Origin: Agapetus fuscipes
Lineage: Eukaryota; Arthropoda; Insecta; Trichoptera; Glossosomatidae
Assembly (NCBI GenBank): GCA_951799405.1
Contig: OX637339.1
Span: 6,262,001-6,326,000 of the forward strand
Length of the DNA: 64,000 nt
Direction of reading: 5' to 3'
The translations under genes and the position numbers were made by a program. Of this stretch, positions 29,219 to 39,980 are shown one piece after another. The notes below the pieces were generated by a model, which worked only from the letters and a program-made list of their open reading frames with translations, was not told where the DNA came from and did not search any database. How positions within the stretch are numbered: position 1 is the stretch's first letter; every line of letters begins with the position of its first letter.

Positions 29219-30466
29219 AACGTTAACCAAGCTTGTTTTTAGTATTCAATGTTATTTTTTGAGATTGAGTGCATTTCTTAGCCTCGGAACCTTTTCGAGT
29301 AATCAACAAATTGATATGCAATTTTTCAAGACTCTTGCTCTCGACTAACATTACAAAAAGGTTTTTTTACTTCATTTAACTGTAATATATTGTCTCAAAT
29401 TTTGAGCACAATTTTTTAAGTTCTTTAAAGATATACCACAATAACTAAGTATCCATAAATAACTTACCTACGCATAACTGTAGAAAAAAACATAGAAATA
29501 CTAAAAATAAAAATTCAAATAAATAAGTATAAATTATTTCCGCCGCTTATTGCATAAAACTCATGTGGCGTTTGACTCCTGTGGTCACATGACGTTTTAT
29601 TGGAAATACTGCGGAGTCGTCTCTAATTCTAAAAGTTACTGTAGACATTGTACCTGTAGGTTAATCCATAAATAGAACAAAAAAAACTAATTGTAATAAA
29701 TACGTCTAGGTAATATTAAATATTAATTTTAAAAAGTTGTACAGTATTAAGAAATTTAATGAATAAATAAGACGATAATAAAATTATTAAATCCTCTTGA
29801 AATTCTTCAAAATTGTTGCTTCATTTTTTTTTATTTTCCGTCTTGGTCTGTGTACAAAATATAATATTTTAATTTTAATTTTTGTTATTTTATTTAAATG
29901 TTTATTATTTTTTAACAAAGTTGATATTGTTTTTTTTTTGTTTTTTTTTTTATGTTTTCACATATTGTACATACGAGTACACTCCTGTAAATATGTATTT
30001 TCTTTGTTTTCAATTAAATCTGTATTGAATAATTCTATTAAAGAAAAAATGCTGTAGCCTTATATTATAATCGATATTTAATTATTGTTTGTAGAGCTAT
30101 TCGCTGTGTTGATCGAATAAAAAAAATACTTAGAAGAAGTAAAAATTGTTTCATTTTTACAGTCTTTAAACACTCAAAATACTCCTCGCCTATGTGACGT
30201 CACAGTGAATAAAAAGGGATTCCCGATAATCAGGGTATTTTTTAGTTCACAGCACTGTCAGTCCATACAAATGTAAGTATGTAATGCCAAATCACAGTAA
30301 GGTGTACTTTAATGCCTTTTCAAACTACGTAAGTACATAATGTTGTACTGAGACTACGACGCTCTGTACTGTCTTTAGCCTGGTCAGATGACATCACAAA
30401 TATTCACCAAATTTCAAATTCCCGAAAAGCGAGTCAATTTTACAAAAATTACATGTTTTTACTCTC
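29219..30466. other. Long AT-rich spacer, no gene recognised
   Basis: Very AT-rich with T tracts. The Phe/Leu/Ile-rich 86-codon frame at 29797 is low-complexity. Confidence 0.5.
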
Positions 30467-30469
30467 TTA

Positions 30470-30713
30470 CGGGGCTATTCTTAGACATTTTAGTCGTCGG
30501 TTGAGCCCACGCTTTGGCAAACTAATGATGCCTGAGCTGAAAGTCTCATCACTACGGTCATTCTTACCTACCGAATTTTGGTAATATTTGTATGAAGACT
30601 AATCAGCTGTTCACTTGTGGCCATCTTGGATTGACAGGTCTCCATACAAATGCATCATTAGTTTGCCAAAGCGTGGGCTCAACGCACGACTAAAATATCT
30701 AAGAATAGCCCCG
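30470..30713. mobile_element. PIF/Harbinger-type MITE (244 bp)
   Basis: About 60-bp inverted repeats with three or so mismatches (CGGGGCTATTCTTAGACATT ... and its complement) are flanked by TTA on both sides (30467-30469 and 30714-30716). TTA target duplication is the PIF/Harbinger signature. The centre shares ATTCTTACCTACCGAAT and TGGCCATCTTGGATTGACAG with the foldback at 37144-37291. Confidence 0.85.
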
Positions 30714-31065
30714 TTAGAAGTTAATGAAAATTGGATTAAAAAATATAACTCATTTAAAATTTTGAATAAAGAATCAGTAACCTTGTATTTGATTAGTGTT
30801 GTATTGTTGTCATGGCAATGAATAAAAGAATAGTGATGTGTAAATATTTTGGTGATGTATGTAAGATAACGCCATCATAACATCACAACAAGATAACTGC
30901 GTCATACCTACGTCAAAAAATACACATGTGTACAACGATTTTTGTTTGACAGTCCTCATTGACGATTGCCTGAGAACTGATAATAATGACGACTTCCTGG
31001 CAGCAGCTTGTTTAGTTCATTGGATGTATCTGTGAAAAATAAATGGTAAGGAGAAATAGAGTTGA
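30714..31065. other. No gene or repeat recognised
   Basis: Nothing supported. Confidence 0.4.
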
Positions 31066-31318
31066 AGACTACACGGGAAGAACAAGGGTTGTCTGTTGAA
31101 GAACATTATGAGTAAATAACAAAAAAAATTCATGGTTATTGCCTGTCACAAAGAACCGAAAATACCGCCATAAACTGTGATAGCGACTGTTGTTGCATTA
31201 CAAATATTTTGCAGAGATTTAGATGCACACAGATGCCACTAGATTTTACGTTTTTTCTTACGAACTTATTTTCTCATTTTCGCTGACATTCCTTGTGTTT
31301 CCCCTGTAATCTTCAACG
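31066..31318 (-). mobile_element. Family I element
   Basis: Inverted termini TGAAGACTACACGGGAAGAA and (reverse) TGAAGATTACAGGGGAAACA. Interior GTTATTGCCTGTCACAAAGA, ACCGCCATAAACTGTGATAG is the complement of 22213-22420. Confidence 0.75.
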
Positions 31319-31692
31319 ATTAAAATATCTTTGGAACTTACATTAAGCTAAAAATTGCCAAGTAACTTAACCTAACTAACTAGATTATTATATAAAGCTT
31401 AAGTAAAGAAAAATTAAATAAAAATCCATAAGAAGGTACAAGAAAATCCTTTGAAATATTCTTGTACATAGTTTACATTTGAAGTACAAAATAAATGAAT
31501 AAATTGGAGATGAGATGATTTGATAAACAAGATGGAGGACGAAAAAGAGGAAATGGCGTAGACGCAGATCAATTTTTAAAATGAAGCAATTTTATGTAAT
31601 AAAAAATACACGAGTATACTTTTGTTGAATAAAAGATAACAGGAATCCGGTTACGCCTAACTGGGATGTTTCAAAGGAACGCCTCTTGTGCC
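31319..31692. other. No gene or repeat recognised
   Basis: AT-rich. Confidence 0.4.
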
Positions 31693-31841
31693 CGAGTATA
31701 GCACGTTGCGTAAATTCACCTAGAGAGCGTAAATCGAAAATGTAGGGAATAAACGATGGCAATCCTAGTGAGTGCTTTATTTTTCATACATTTTTTTTAT
31801 TAACGCAATCGAGAGGAGTTTACGCAAAGTTTTATACTCAC
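31693..31841. mobile_element. Family G MITE
   Basis: Inverted ends CGAGTATAGCACGTTGCGTA and (reverse) TGAGTATAAAACTTTGCGTA. Second copy at 52969-53112. No ORF. Confidence 0.7.
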
Positions 31842-31944
31842 ACTATAGGAGTAAAGAGACGTCCAGACTAAGGCAGGACGCACACCGACACAAGTAACAA
31901 AAAATATTGGAGAAAGAGGATTCAGTTCCAAAAATGAATGTTCT

Positions 31945-32135
31945 GTACTGTACTGTATCCTGCCGCCGTTCCACTAGGGGTGGCCGGTACCTCCGCAGAT
32001 GCGCCTCCACTTATTTCTGTCCTTACAAACCACTTTCATTTCCTCAATATTCATCACCTTTTTCATACATACTCTTCTCTTATTCTCACTCTGCAGATTC
32101 CATTCTTTCGCAATCTTCAACATAAGTCTTTTAAA
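31945..32135 (-). mobile_element. RTE-type LINE 3' end, divergent
   Basis: Antisense of TCCACTAGGGGTGGCCGGTA, CTTACAAACCACTTTCATTT and ATTCATCACCTTTTTCATAC. Equivalent to the last ~60 codons of the RTE copies. Confidence 0.65.
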
Positions 32136-32312
32136 AATTCGAGGAACCTGCTGTGCGCAACTAAGCTACTAAGGGGTCGCATGTTGCGAGTAGTACCTGT
32201 TTATTTTTACAGGTAAGGGGCGCGGACTGACGCTAACCATTTCAGTTGAAGTAGGGTTTTCCTAGGGCTCGAGGTAGCTGGTACTCATTTCTTGTTAAGG
32301 TTGAGTAAAAAA
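32136..32312 (-). repeat. SINE2 3' half
   Basis: Minus strand: AAGAAATGAGTACCAGCTAC, CCTACTTCAACTGAAATGG, CCTTACCTGTAAAAATAAAC, CTCGCAACATGCGACCCC. Confidence 0.7.
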
Positions 32313-32344
32313 CAACGAAACGGGAAATAATTTTTAATGCTCTC

Positions 32345-32502
32345 GCATGTGTACTTATAAAATAAAAGCGCAAATCTTCAATGAAAATAAATCCTGCAAT
32401 TTCGTGGAACTTTCCTGAAACAGGGGTGACATTGGCAAAGTGAACAATTCTGTACAGTATGGAGGGTCAGCTTCATACCAAACTATAAGTCAAGGAATTT
32501 GT
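32345..32502 (-). repeat. Family A repeat, truncated
   Basis: GTGTACTTATAAAATAAAAG to CCAAACTATAAGTCAAGGA; the tail side is missing. Confidence 0.7.
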
Positions 32503-32536
32503 ACTTATACAATTTTTTTTTTATTTTTTTTTAAAT

Positions 32537-32700
32537 AGATTTGTGGAAAGGAATGCAATCCACCAACCTATATTACCTGGCCAGTTGTCTTCATGCGAAA
32601 GCAGAAGCTTGTGTGCATGCAACGGCATCTGTTGAACCAGGGTCGAAGTTATCGTCGCGGGATTTGAACCAGCGTTATCCGGTTCCAAATAAGCTGTCTT
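32537..32700 (-). repeat. SINE3, internally deleted
   Basis: GATTTGTGGAAAGGAATGCA, ACCTATATTACCTGGCCAGT mark the tail; GTTGAACCAGGGTCGAAGTT and GGGATTTGAACCAGCG the head side. Confidence 0.6.
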
Positions 32701-32717
32701 GATCCCCGCGGCTATAA

Positions 32718-32872
32718 CACCAACTATAAAACCGCAAATCTAAAATGAACACAAATCCTGTAATGTCGCCGACCTTTCCTGAAACAGATGTGACATTGGC
32801 ATAGTTAATATTTTTTACTCGATAGGTGTTCAGCCTGATAGCGACATACATATGAGTCAAGGAACAATAGAT
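32718..32872 (-). repeat. Family A repeat, truncated
   Basis: AAACCGCAAATCTAAAATGA to ATACATATGAGTCAAGGAAC. Confidence 0.65.
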
Positions 32873-33130
32873 AATAGAATAACAAGTAAAATATAACAGA
32901 ATGGAATTCGGTGCGCGGCTTTCTTTACCCCTTTAAGGCCACCGTCTCGAAACAAATTTAAACTGGGCGCGCAAAAATTCAATTGAATCCGCCACTTTGA
33001 TAGAGTGGAGCGATCCACGCTGCCGCTGCTACTGCCGCTGGGGGCGAGATGTGTACCCACCCCTAGCGCAAGGCCACCCCTAGTACAGGGGTAGGCACAT
33101 CAAAGAAGCGCGAGACCTACCGGAGAAAAA
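32873..33130. other. No gene or repeat recognised
   Basis: Fairly GC-balanced. CGAAACAAATTTAAACTGGG is not repeated elsewhere in the window. Confidence 0.35.
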
Positions 33131-33725
33131 GTAGCGGTGTGTGCGATGAAAAATGAAGGGTTCCTGTAACTTACACTGCGCCTATTCTAGATTATGATTT
33201 AATTTAACTTTGATCAATCCGTAGTCAAGTGGTAAGCGCTACGGATTCGTCATGGGAAGATCGTTAGTGCAATCCCCTTCTTCTTTAATGAAAGAGTAGC
33301 GGTGTGTGATGATAAATGAAGGGTTGCTGTAACTTACACTGCGCCTATTCTAGATTATGATTTAATTTATCTTTGATCGGTCCGTAGTCAAGTGGTAAGC
33401 GCTACGGATTCGTCATGGGAAGATCGTGAGTGCGATGCCGTTTTTCTTTAATGAAAGAGTAGCGGTGTGTGATGATAAATGAAGGGTTCCTGTAACTTAC
33501 ACTGCGCCTATTCTAGATTATGATTTAATTTAACTTTGATCGGTCCGTAGTCAAGTGGTAAGCGCTACGGATTCGTCATGGGAAGATCGTGAGTGCGATG
33601 CCCTTCTTCTTTAATGAAAGAGTAGCAGTGTGATGATAAACGAAGGGTTCCTGTAAGTTAGAATGCGTCTATTCTAGATTATACTTTAATTTAACTTTGA
33701 TCGGTCAGTAGTCAAGTGTTAGAAA
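33131..33725 (+). repeat. ~164-bp satellite containing a SINE1 head
   Basis: Units begin GTAGCGGTGTGTG at 33131, 33296, 33459 and 33622 (period 163-165). Each carries GGTCCGTAGTCAAGTGGTAA and GCGCTACGGATTCGTCATGG, the A-box half of the SINE1 tRNA-like head; the B box is decayed (GTGAGTGCGATGCC). Confidence 0.85.
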
Positions 33726-33889
33726 AGGGCGTGCATCCCATACAGGCACATGCGCCTAATAGGTAGGCAATATATGGTAAAAAAACATTTAAGCTTGATA
33801 TGCAGATACAAAATTAAAAATTAAAGTTTGATTGGAGCCATCATTAGCACTTCAGTCAATTCTGGAAAGTTTGCAAAAAGTATGGTCGA
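33726..33889. other. No gene or repeat recognised
   Basis: AT-rich. Confidence 0.35.
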
Positions 33890-33953
33890 TAGCTCAGTTG
33901 GCAAAATGCTTGCATTCTATGAGAGCTAGGGTTAGATTCCCATCGAGAGTGTC
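33890..33953 (+). repeat. SINE2 head fragment
   Basis: ATGGTCGATAGCTCAGTTGG, AAAATGCTTGCATTC and AGGGTTAGATTCCCATCG. It is joined directly to a LINE 5' truncation point. Confidence 0.6.
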
Positions 33954-34795
33954 TTACTTACTGGGCAGTCACATCTAGGCGTGATCACCTATTAGTGAAC
34001 GGAGTACCACTCTCCATAGGAGGTAAGCTAATCCAGCCTTCTGATTCAGTGAGACTTCTAGGAGTCTTACTGGATCGGAATCTGACACTGGAGAGGCAAA
34101 TAGATGCCACAATAGCTTCTTCTTTTTTTTCACTACGCCAAATTAAGGCTATTAGAAAGTGTTTACCGTCAGATGCAGTCAAGACCCTAGTGAGCGCGTT
34201 TGTGGTGTCTCGGATTGACTATTGTTCGACGCTTTATAGTGGTCAGCCAAAGAAGCAGTTCAATCGCTTTCAATCTGTGTTGAATTCGGCAGCAAGACTC
34301 ATATTCGGGATACCCAAATTCGCTCACATCACTCCGCTGTTAAAAACACTACATTGGCTTCGTTTCCCGGAGAGGGTGGTCTACCGTGTTTGTGTGATGG
34401 TATATAAAGCCATCAATGGCTTGGCTCCACCTTATTTGACTGACATGATGTTGCCTGTTGAGATGGGTGTAAGGAGGCAGACACTCAGATCCGCGGGCGA
34501 TGAAGTAGTCAATTTGGTTCAGCCACGCCGTCAGATTCGTACAAATTTCGGAGACCGCGCTTTCCGTGTTGCGGGTCCGGTGGAGTGGAACAGACTGCCA
34601 CCCGGAGTGAAGAACTCCAAATCTATGGATGTATTTCGCGGAGCACTCAAGACACACCTATTTAGAAAGTCTTATCCATGATCGGAGAGGGCCCTTGAGG
34701 TGTGACACACACAAAAACGGCGCTCTCTTATCATTTGTAATTTAAAATAAATTAGCCTGATATTATTATTATTATTATTACTTAGCTGTGTCAAA
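33954..34795 (+). mobile_element. CR1/L2-like LINE 3' end, intact frame
   Basis: A 228-codon frame (33995-34681) encodes the C-terminal part of a CR1/L2-group reverse transcriptase: VRLLGVLLDRNLTLERQID, RIDYCSTLYSGQPKK, NSAARLIFGIPKFAHITPLL, LHWLRFPERVVYRVCVMVYK, AINGLAPPYLTDM, RTNFGDRAFRVAGPVEWNRL and FRGALKTHLFRKSYP. The catalytic YxDD and endonuclease lie in the missing 5' part. The 3'UTR, GGAGAGGGCCCTTGAGGTGT, ACAAAAACGGCGCTCTC, AAATAAATTAGCC and (ATT)n, is the module found at the end of SINE1a. Confidence 0.85.
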
Positions 34796-34907
34796 ATGAC
34801 AAACTATTCGTTCGTGAAAGGGGAAATCTCCTTTAGTTGCAATAAAAAGGGAATGCGGGGTAAATAAATAGGTTCCATTATTCTTATGTTGCCTCTCAGT
34901 AGATAAT

Positions 34908-35164
34908 CTAATCTAATCTAATCTAAGCTGCAAAGATATATATATCATTTAAGATTTATATTAAATGCATTCCCACAAGCAGACATGTATAATTTCGCGC
35001 TAACACATGCCGCATGTGGACCTACAATATAAAAACCCAATCTCAAATGAACATAAGCCCTGCAACTCTTGCCGTCCTTCCCTGAAACAGGGGTGACATT
35101 GCCAAAGTGAACCATTTTTTACAGTATGGGTGGTCAGCCGCATACCAATCTATAAGTCAAGGAA
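34908..35164 (-). repeat. Family A repeat, full length
   Basis: Tail (ATCTAATCTAATCTAAGC)-type at 34908-34930; the other end is ATACCAATCTATAAGTCAAG. Clear pentanucleotide tail. Confidence 0.8.
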
Positions 35165-35414
35165 CAGCAGGAGATAATGCAGTAAATAAAGGTGCTTTTA
35201 TCAATGTTTCATTTCTGAATTAAAATTGAAACCAATTTATCGCTTGTTCTTTAAGCCTTTGAAAAGTCATCAATGCACATATGCGAGTTACAAAAGTAAG
35301 ACCAACCAAAGAATAACAATATATATTATGGTTTGAAAAAAAAAATCCTGTTTTTCATGTCAAAGAAATGAAATATCCATAACCGCAGTGCATCATTTCT
35401 CTACAGAACTCACT

Positions 35415-35580
35415 TTGTAACGGGGGGGTTGTAAGTTTCCCAAAGGCGGGCGAGGCAGAGGGGGGCGGAGGCGAGGGCGCTATATAAAAATGATTGGTTC
35501 AAATTGGATTAGCGCCCCCCGGCCATACGACCAATGGCGGCCCGCCTACGCCAACCCTGGGCGGGGTACGCTTTTCTTTA
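35415..35580 (+). promoter_or_regulatory. GC-rich promoter-like segment
   Basis: CpG-rich block with GGGGGCGGAGG and GGGCGGGG GC boxes, CCAAT/ATTGG motifs (35493, 35530) and GCTATATAAAAA near 35479. This resembles a pol II or element promoter, but no downstream gene is visible. A satellite starts at 35584. Confidence 0.3.
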
Positions 35581-35583
35581 TTC

Positions 35584-36440
35584 AACCCGTAAATGCGACG
35601 CTCCCAGAAACTGTAAGGGTTCTACGGAGGCTCTACGACGAACTGAACAAGTTACGAAACGCATTGTTTCTCAGATATCTATTGATTGTTGGTGATTTTT
35701 CCCTGTTTCATTGAACATGTAAATGCCAGGCTTTATAACCCGTAAATACGACGCTCCCAGACACTGTAAGGGCTCTACGGAGGCTCTACGACGAACTGAA
35801 CAAGTTACGAAATGCATCGTTTCTCAGATATCTATTGATGGTCGATGATTTTTCATTTTTTTTATTGAACATGTAAATGCCAGGCTTTAACCTGTAAATG
35901 CGACGCTCTCAGAAACTGTAAGGACTCTACGGAGGCTCTACGACGAACTGAACAAGTTACGAAACTCATTGTTTCTCAGATATCTATTGATCACTTTTTT
36001 ATTCAACTTGTCGATGCCAGCATTCAAACCGTAAAAGTAAAGAGTCTACGACAACCTGCATTGTTTTTCAGTTTTTTATTTATTCAGTGATAACACTTCC
36101 TTTATCGAATCCATAAATATAACGCTGGTATTATGTAACTGGTTTTACGAAGGTTTTACACATATTATGCAACGAACAAGCTACAAAATTAAATAATTTC
36201 TCAGTTATTGATCAATTGTTAGTGACCACTGTTATTAATCAACTCGTAAATGCGACACTTCCAGAAACTGTAAGGGCTCTACGAAGTCTACGACGAATTG
36301 AGCAAGCTACGGAAGACATTGTTTCCTAGTTATTTTTTGTAAATGATACCATTTTTATTTATTTAGATCGTAAATTCAAAGCTTCTTGAAACCGGAAAGG
36401 TTCTACGGAGGCTCTACGACGAACGGAGCAAGCTACAAAA
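35584..36440 (+). repeat. ~152-bp satellite, decaying 3'-ward
   Basis: Units with CGTAAATGCGACGCTCCCAG, GGAGGCTCTACGACGAACTG and TTTCTCAGATATCTATTGAT start at 35584, 35737 and 35889. Eroded units follow near 36029, 36110, 36241 and 36366. Confidence 0.85.
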
Positions 36441-36570
36441 TGCAATTTGTTTAGACGAAACGTCAGGAAGTTCGAGATCCAACTCCGACAAACCACGCCA
36501 ACAAATCCCGAAATTAAACTCTCTAGTGTGTTTACACGGTGGTTGCGCTGGCCGTGTAAGCCTTCTCATT
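36441..36570 (+). repeat. Penelope-like repeat end with half hammerhead
   Basis: GACGAAACGTCAGGAAG retains only the 3' half of a hammerhead-type core, followed by CCACGCCAACAAATCCCGAA and GGCCGTGTAAGCCTT, as at 19266 and 50815. Confidence 0.45.
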
Positions 36571-37130
36571 GGACTGTATTTTTTTTATGTGTGATGGGAG
36601 AAACATAAATACATTATTTTCTTTTCGTGAATTTCCGAGATTTCAGGATGTATTCCTATTCTTTAAAATCACCTCCACAAATACTGAAACCTGTGGTGGG
36701 TCTAATAAATCAACAAAATCACAACAAAAATCTCTAAACTTACCGTATAAATTGTGGCATCCTGTTTTCAGCTATATTAAATAGGCTCGCCATCTTGATT
36801 AACTTTTATCATTGCTTTTGTTTGTGGCCGGCTGTTGTGGGATTTATCGCAGTTGAGGCGTGTTCCCGCCATGATTTAGGGTCCGCCATATTTCATGCGG
36901 CGTGTTCTCCCCGCACAAACAACTTTTAACAGCTTCTGTGCTAATTGTGCCGCCATGTTTATGGAATTTCGCAAACGGCAGACACAAACACTGAAGATGC
37001 ATCAAAATTGATTTATTGTGTTTACGATGCGTGTAAAAAAACACATCTGTCGAAAGCAAATTAATGGGATAGTCATAATCAGAGAAGAAAAATGAATGAA
37101 AAATGGCAGTTGATCTGCATTCTTGGAGGT
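36571..37130. other. No gene or repeat recognised
   Basis: Single-copy. A 125-codon minus frame (36844-37221) has no recognisable domain and overlaps the foldback below. Confidence 0.4.
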
Positions 37131-37143
37131 CAGGGCTGCAAGT

Positions 37144-37291
37144 CTCGTCACCATGGTAATTCTTACCTAACGAATATCGGTAATATTTGTATGAAGACCT
37201 GACAATCCAAGATGGCCGCAAGTGAACAGGTGATTACTCTTTATACAAATATTACCGATATTCGGTAGGTAGGAATTACCGTGGGGATGAG
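37144..37291. mobile_element. Foldback element
   Basis: Arms 37144-37192 and 37243-37291 are inverted with few mismatches (CTCGTCACCATGGTAATTCT...). The centre AATCCAAGATGGCCGCAAGT is related to the core of the MITE at 30470-30713. Confidence 0.75.
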
Positions 37292-37416
37292 CCTTCCAGC
37301 ACAGTGCTTTTATATTTTCAATTTTCATTTGCATTGTTAAATAAATTCTATCCATTTTATTTATTTATTGTTGGTTTTACACAGTTCGATGGATATTAAT
37401 ATTTTGCTCATTGCCT

Positions 37417-37530
37417 TGTATGTTAATATAAGGCTGACCACTCATACTGTAAAAAACGTTTCACTTTGCCAACGTCAAACTGTTCAGGAAATGGCGGCAA
37501 GAGTTTATGCTCATCTGTGTTGTGGTTCTT
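37417..37530 (+). repeat. Family A repeat, 5' half
   Basis: GTTAATATAAGGCTGACCAC, TTTCACTTTGCCAACGTCA and TTATGCTCATCTGTG. Confidence 0.55.
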
Positions 37531-38519
37531 TATTTACGTTATTTTTTCTATTTGTGATCTAGCAACAATCCCACAAGAAGTATCACCCGAGTTGCTATTG
37601 CTATCACCTCTAGCAATATCGTACCATTTATTTTTAAATGGGAGTAATGGGCACGCCTCTGACCTAGAATGTTTTTGTCGTGCGGTTGCTTTTAACCCAC
37701 GGGAAGGCATTCCAACACTTGTATAAAATTATAGCTTTTCATGAGCGTCCAAGTACTGAGGGTCCTTCTGACTCTTATAACGTCCTTCCAAGTAAGCTCG
37801 TTTTTTGTCATCTATAACTTACTGCTTTTAATAAATAATCGGGAAAATTTCGCATCCATTGCAATGTTTACACACCAATGTAGTTTTCATTTGCGCAGTT
37901 AGCGGCCAGTGTGGAGATGAAAATGCCGCACCTGAAATATACAAGTTAAATTTCAACATTCACTGAAAATTACTCAAAATATAATGCAATAGTTGGTTAA
38001 ACAAGGCACTTAAAATATGTTAACTTTCAACTTACCTGCGCACATTTCAAAAAAACATTGTACTTACGGAAAATAACATTTTTCTCTACTGATTTGTTAA
38101 TGAATAATTGCAAGAAACAAGCCTCTGAAAGCATTGGACGCTCTTGGATCTCATCTGGATTAGAATCGTCCCAAATTCGAAAAAAAATGTTAGTTGACGT
38201 ACCCATTCATTCGGAAGTGAGCCTCGTCTATGGAGATTGTAAAATGGGCATAGTGCGCGGAACGTTGCCCGAACAGAACACTCATTTTAATAAAACAATT
38301 TTATCATTGGCACGTGAAGCTAATTCGGTTCATGGTAAACAGACTAAATAAATGACAGTCAATTAGACAGATGTCACTTCAACAATATGGCTGCTGACAA
38401 CTCGTCACCTTAGGGCTTGTTTGTCTCTAACAAAAGTAAATTCACATGAGCAATGTTTGTATGTGTACTGGACCGATGTGTCTTATGAATGTTAGTAATT
38501 GATTTTGATAATGAATAAG
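37531..38519. other. No gene or repeat recognised
   Basis: Includes an isolated 97-codon plus frame at 38058-38351 without a recognisable domain, splice context or repeat match. Confidence 0.4.
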
Positions 38520-38735
38520 AGTTTTAGGCTTGATGATGCTGGAGTGATGTTTTCCGGGATCTGTTGCCGTGGTCTGTGGGAGCTGGAGCTTCCGGACGTT
38601 TCGCCCATTTCTACGATGGGCTTCTTCAGCGTGAAGTATGATGATGATGATGATGATGATCTTGATGAGAACTGTGATGTAAGTGTGTGTACACTGAGGG
38701 TTTATATGTGCAAACTTAACACACTTTGAATGCGA
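38520..38735 (-). repeat. Penelope-like repeat with hammerhead-type core
   Basis: Minus strand: CACG, CTGAAGA (38629-38623), stem II GCCCAT/ATGGGC, GAAA (38602-38599), CGTC, CGGAAGC. Stem I would be only two or three pairs. GAGCTTCCGGACGTTTCGCC is shared with 50435 and 50700. A GAT microsatellite lies at 38638-38660. Confidence 0.55.
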
Positions 38736-39472
38736 GTTTGTAAATTCAGCAGCAGATTTTGATAATATTACAAAAAAACTCTCACACTTTCGTGTTTTAC
38801 GTTTTTTACTTAGCTCAGATTGTGTAGAATGTGATTCTAAAGACAATTTCATTGAAAGGCCATCTTTTAATCAAATGGTGGACGAGATGTCACTTCTTCA
38901 ACAATATGGCTGCTGTCAACTGTCAAAGTTCGGTAGTCTTTATTGAATGTTCCTATACAAACGCACTTCCGTTACCAGCCACCTGGTGGATACATCCGCA
39001 AGTTTAAAACAATCATGGCGTCTCCCTTGCGCACCTGCCCCGCACACATAAATTAACAAACTTTGGGAGATTTAACGCCAGGCGAGCGGTGAAAGTTTGC
39101 GGATTTGGTGGCTATTCATTGTGGGGCATTAATAAAGTGAAAGCGCGCCTCGCGGTGCGGGGGAGAAACTCGGAATTCCGCATGGAAGAGCCGAGAGAAA
39201 CTCCCGACAGAATAATGAAGAGCAACATTAGAATCATCGCTTTTAACAACATATTGTTGGAAACTGAAAATGAGGATGTTTGTTATGAGTTTGGTTGATT
39301 TATTTGTGTGTTGGGTACGCGCTTGATGGTAAAATGAGGGTCTGCTTCTTCAGGAAACAAGAAAAAATACATTTTCTTCTTATACATTCACCTCGTGTAT
39401 CCTATTCATTCTCACTTACCCCAATCTGATCAAACTACGGCCGGGGAAGAAAACATGATGTTTTTCATGTAT
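38736..39472. promoter_or_regulatory. Single-copy region with a GC-rich island
   Basis: 39000-39230 is GC-richer (GGCGAGCGGTGAAAGTTTGC, GCGCGCCTCGCGGTGCGGGG) and shares nothing with the repeats here. It could be a conserved non-coding element or an unrecognised exon. The 69-codon frame has no motif. Confidence 0.25.
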
Positions 39473-39980
39473 CTGACCGGTCCGTAGTCCAGTGGTAGCA
39501 CTTCTGACTCGTAAATGGAAGGTTGTGGGTTCGAATCCCGGCGGAGCACAACAAATATACCATTTATATTTTTAAATATGCTCTTCGCTGGGTGAAAAAT
39601 TCATATCCCTTTACCAAAGACCGGTCACTAGGTTCATCCAGCCTTACAGCAACTGGGTCTTGCTTGAAAATTGGCGCTTTGTCGCGACAACCAAGCTCGT
39701 AAAAAATCCGGTGGATAGCTCAGTTGGTAGAATGCTTGCATTCCATGCCGAGAGCAAGGGTTCGATTTCAAAGGTGTAATCAGCCTTCACAAAAAATGAG
39801 AACCAGCCCCCCGGGAGCTGGAAAACCCCCACTTCAACTGAAAGTGGTTGGTGTGAGGCTGGCCCCCTTACTCGTAAAAATAAATAGATCCCGAATCGCC
39901 ACATGCGACCCCTTTGGGGATAAAGCAGGCAAGAAGTTACACTATATCTGTAGATTAGTTGCGTTTTTCTGCGATTCAAA
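39473..39980 (+). repeat. SINE1-SINE2 composite (two tRNA-like heads)
   Basis: Complete SINE1 head and body (GACCGGTCCGTAGTCCAGTG, GGGTTCGAATCCCGGCGG, CTTTACCAAAGACCGGTCAC) through CAACCAAGCTCGTA. Then AAAAAATCCGGTGGATAGCT starts a SINE2 with CAGTTGGTAGAATGCTTGCA, body and AAGAAGTTACACTATATCTG end. The same junction is at 54826-54845. Confidence 0.8.

Noticed and set aside
29797..30057. 86-codon Phe-rich membrane-like frame
   Set aside because: Low-complexity T-rich DNA yields Phe/Leu/Ile codons; no other support.
36844..37221. 125-codon minus frame as a gene
   Set aside because: No domain or splice context, and its 5' end lies in a foldback element.
38058..38351. 97-codon plus frame as a gene
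   Set aside because: No recognisable motif, no promoter or splice evidence, and a length expected by chance in 64 kb.
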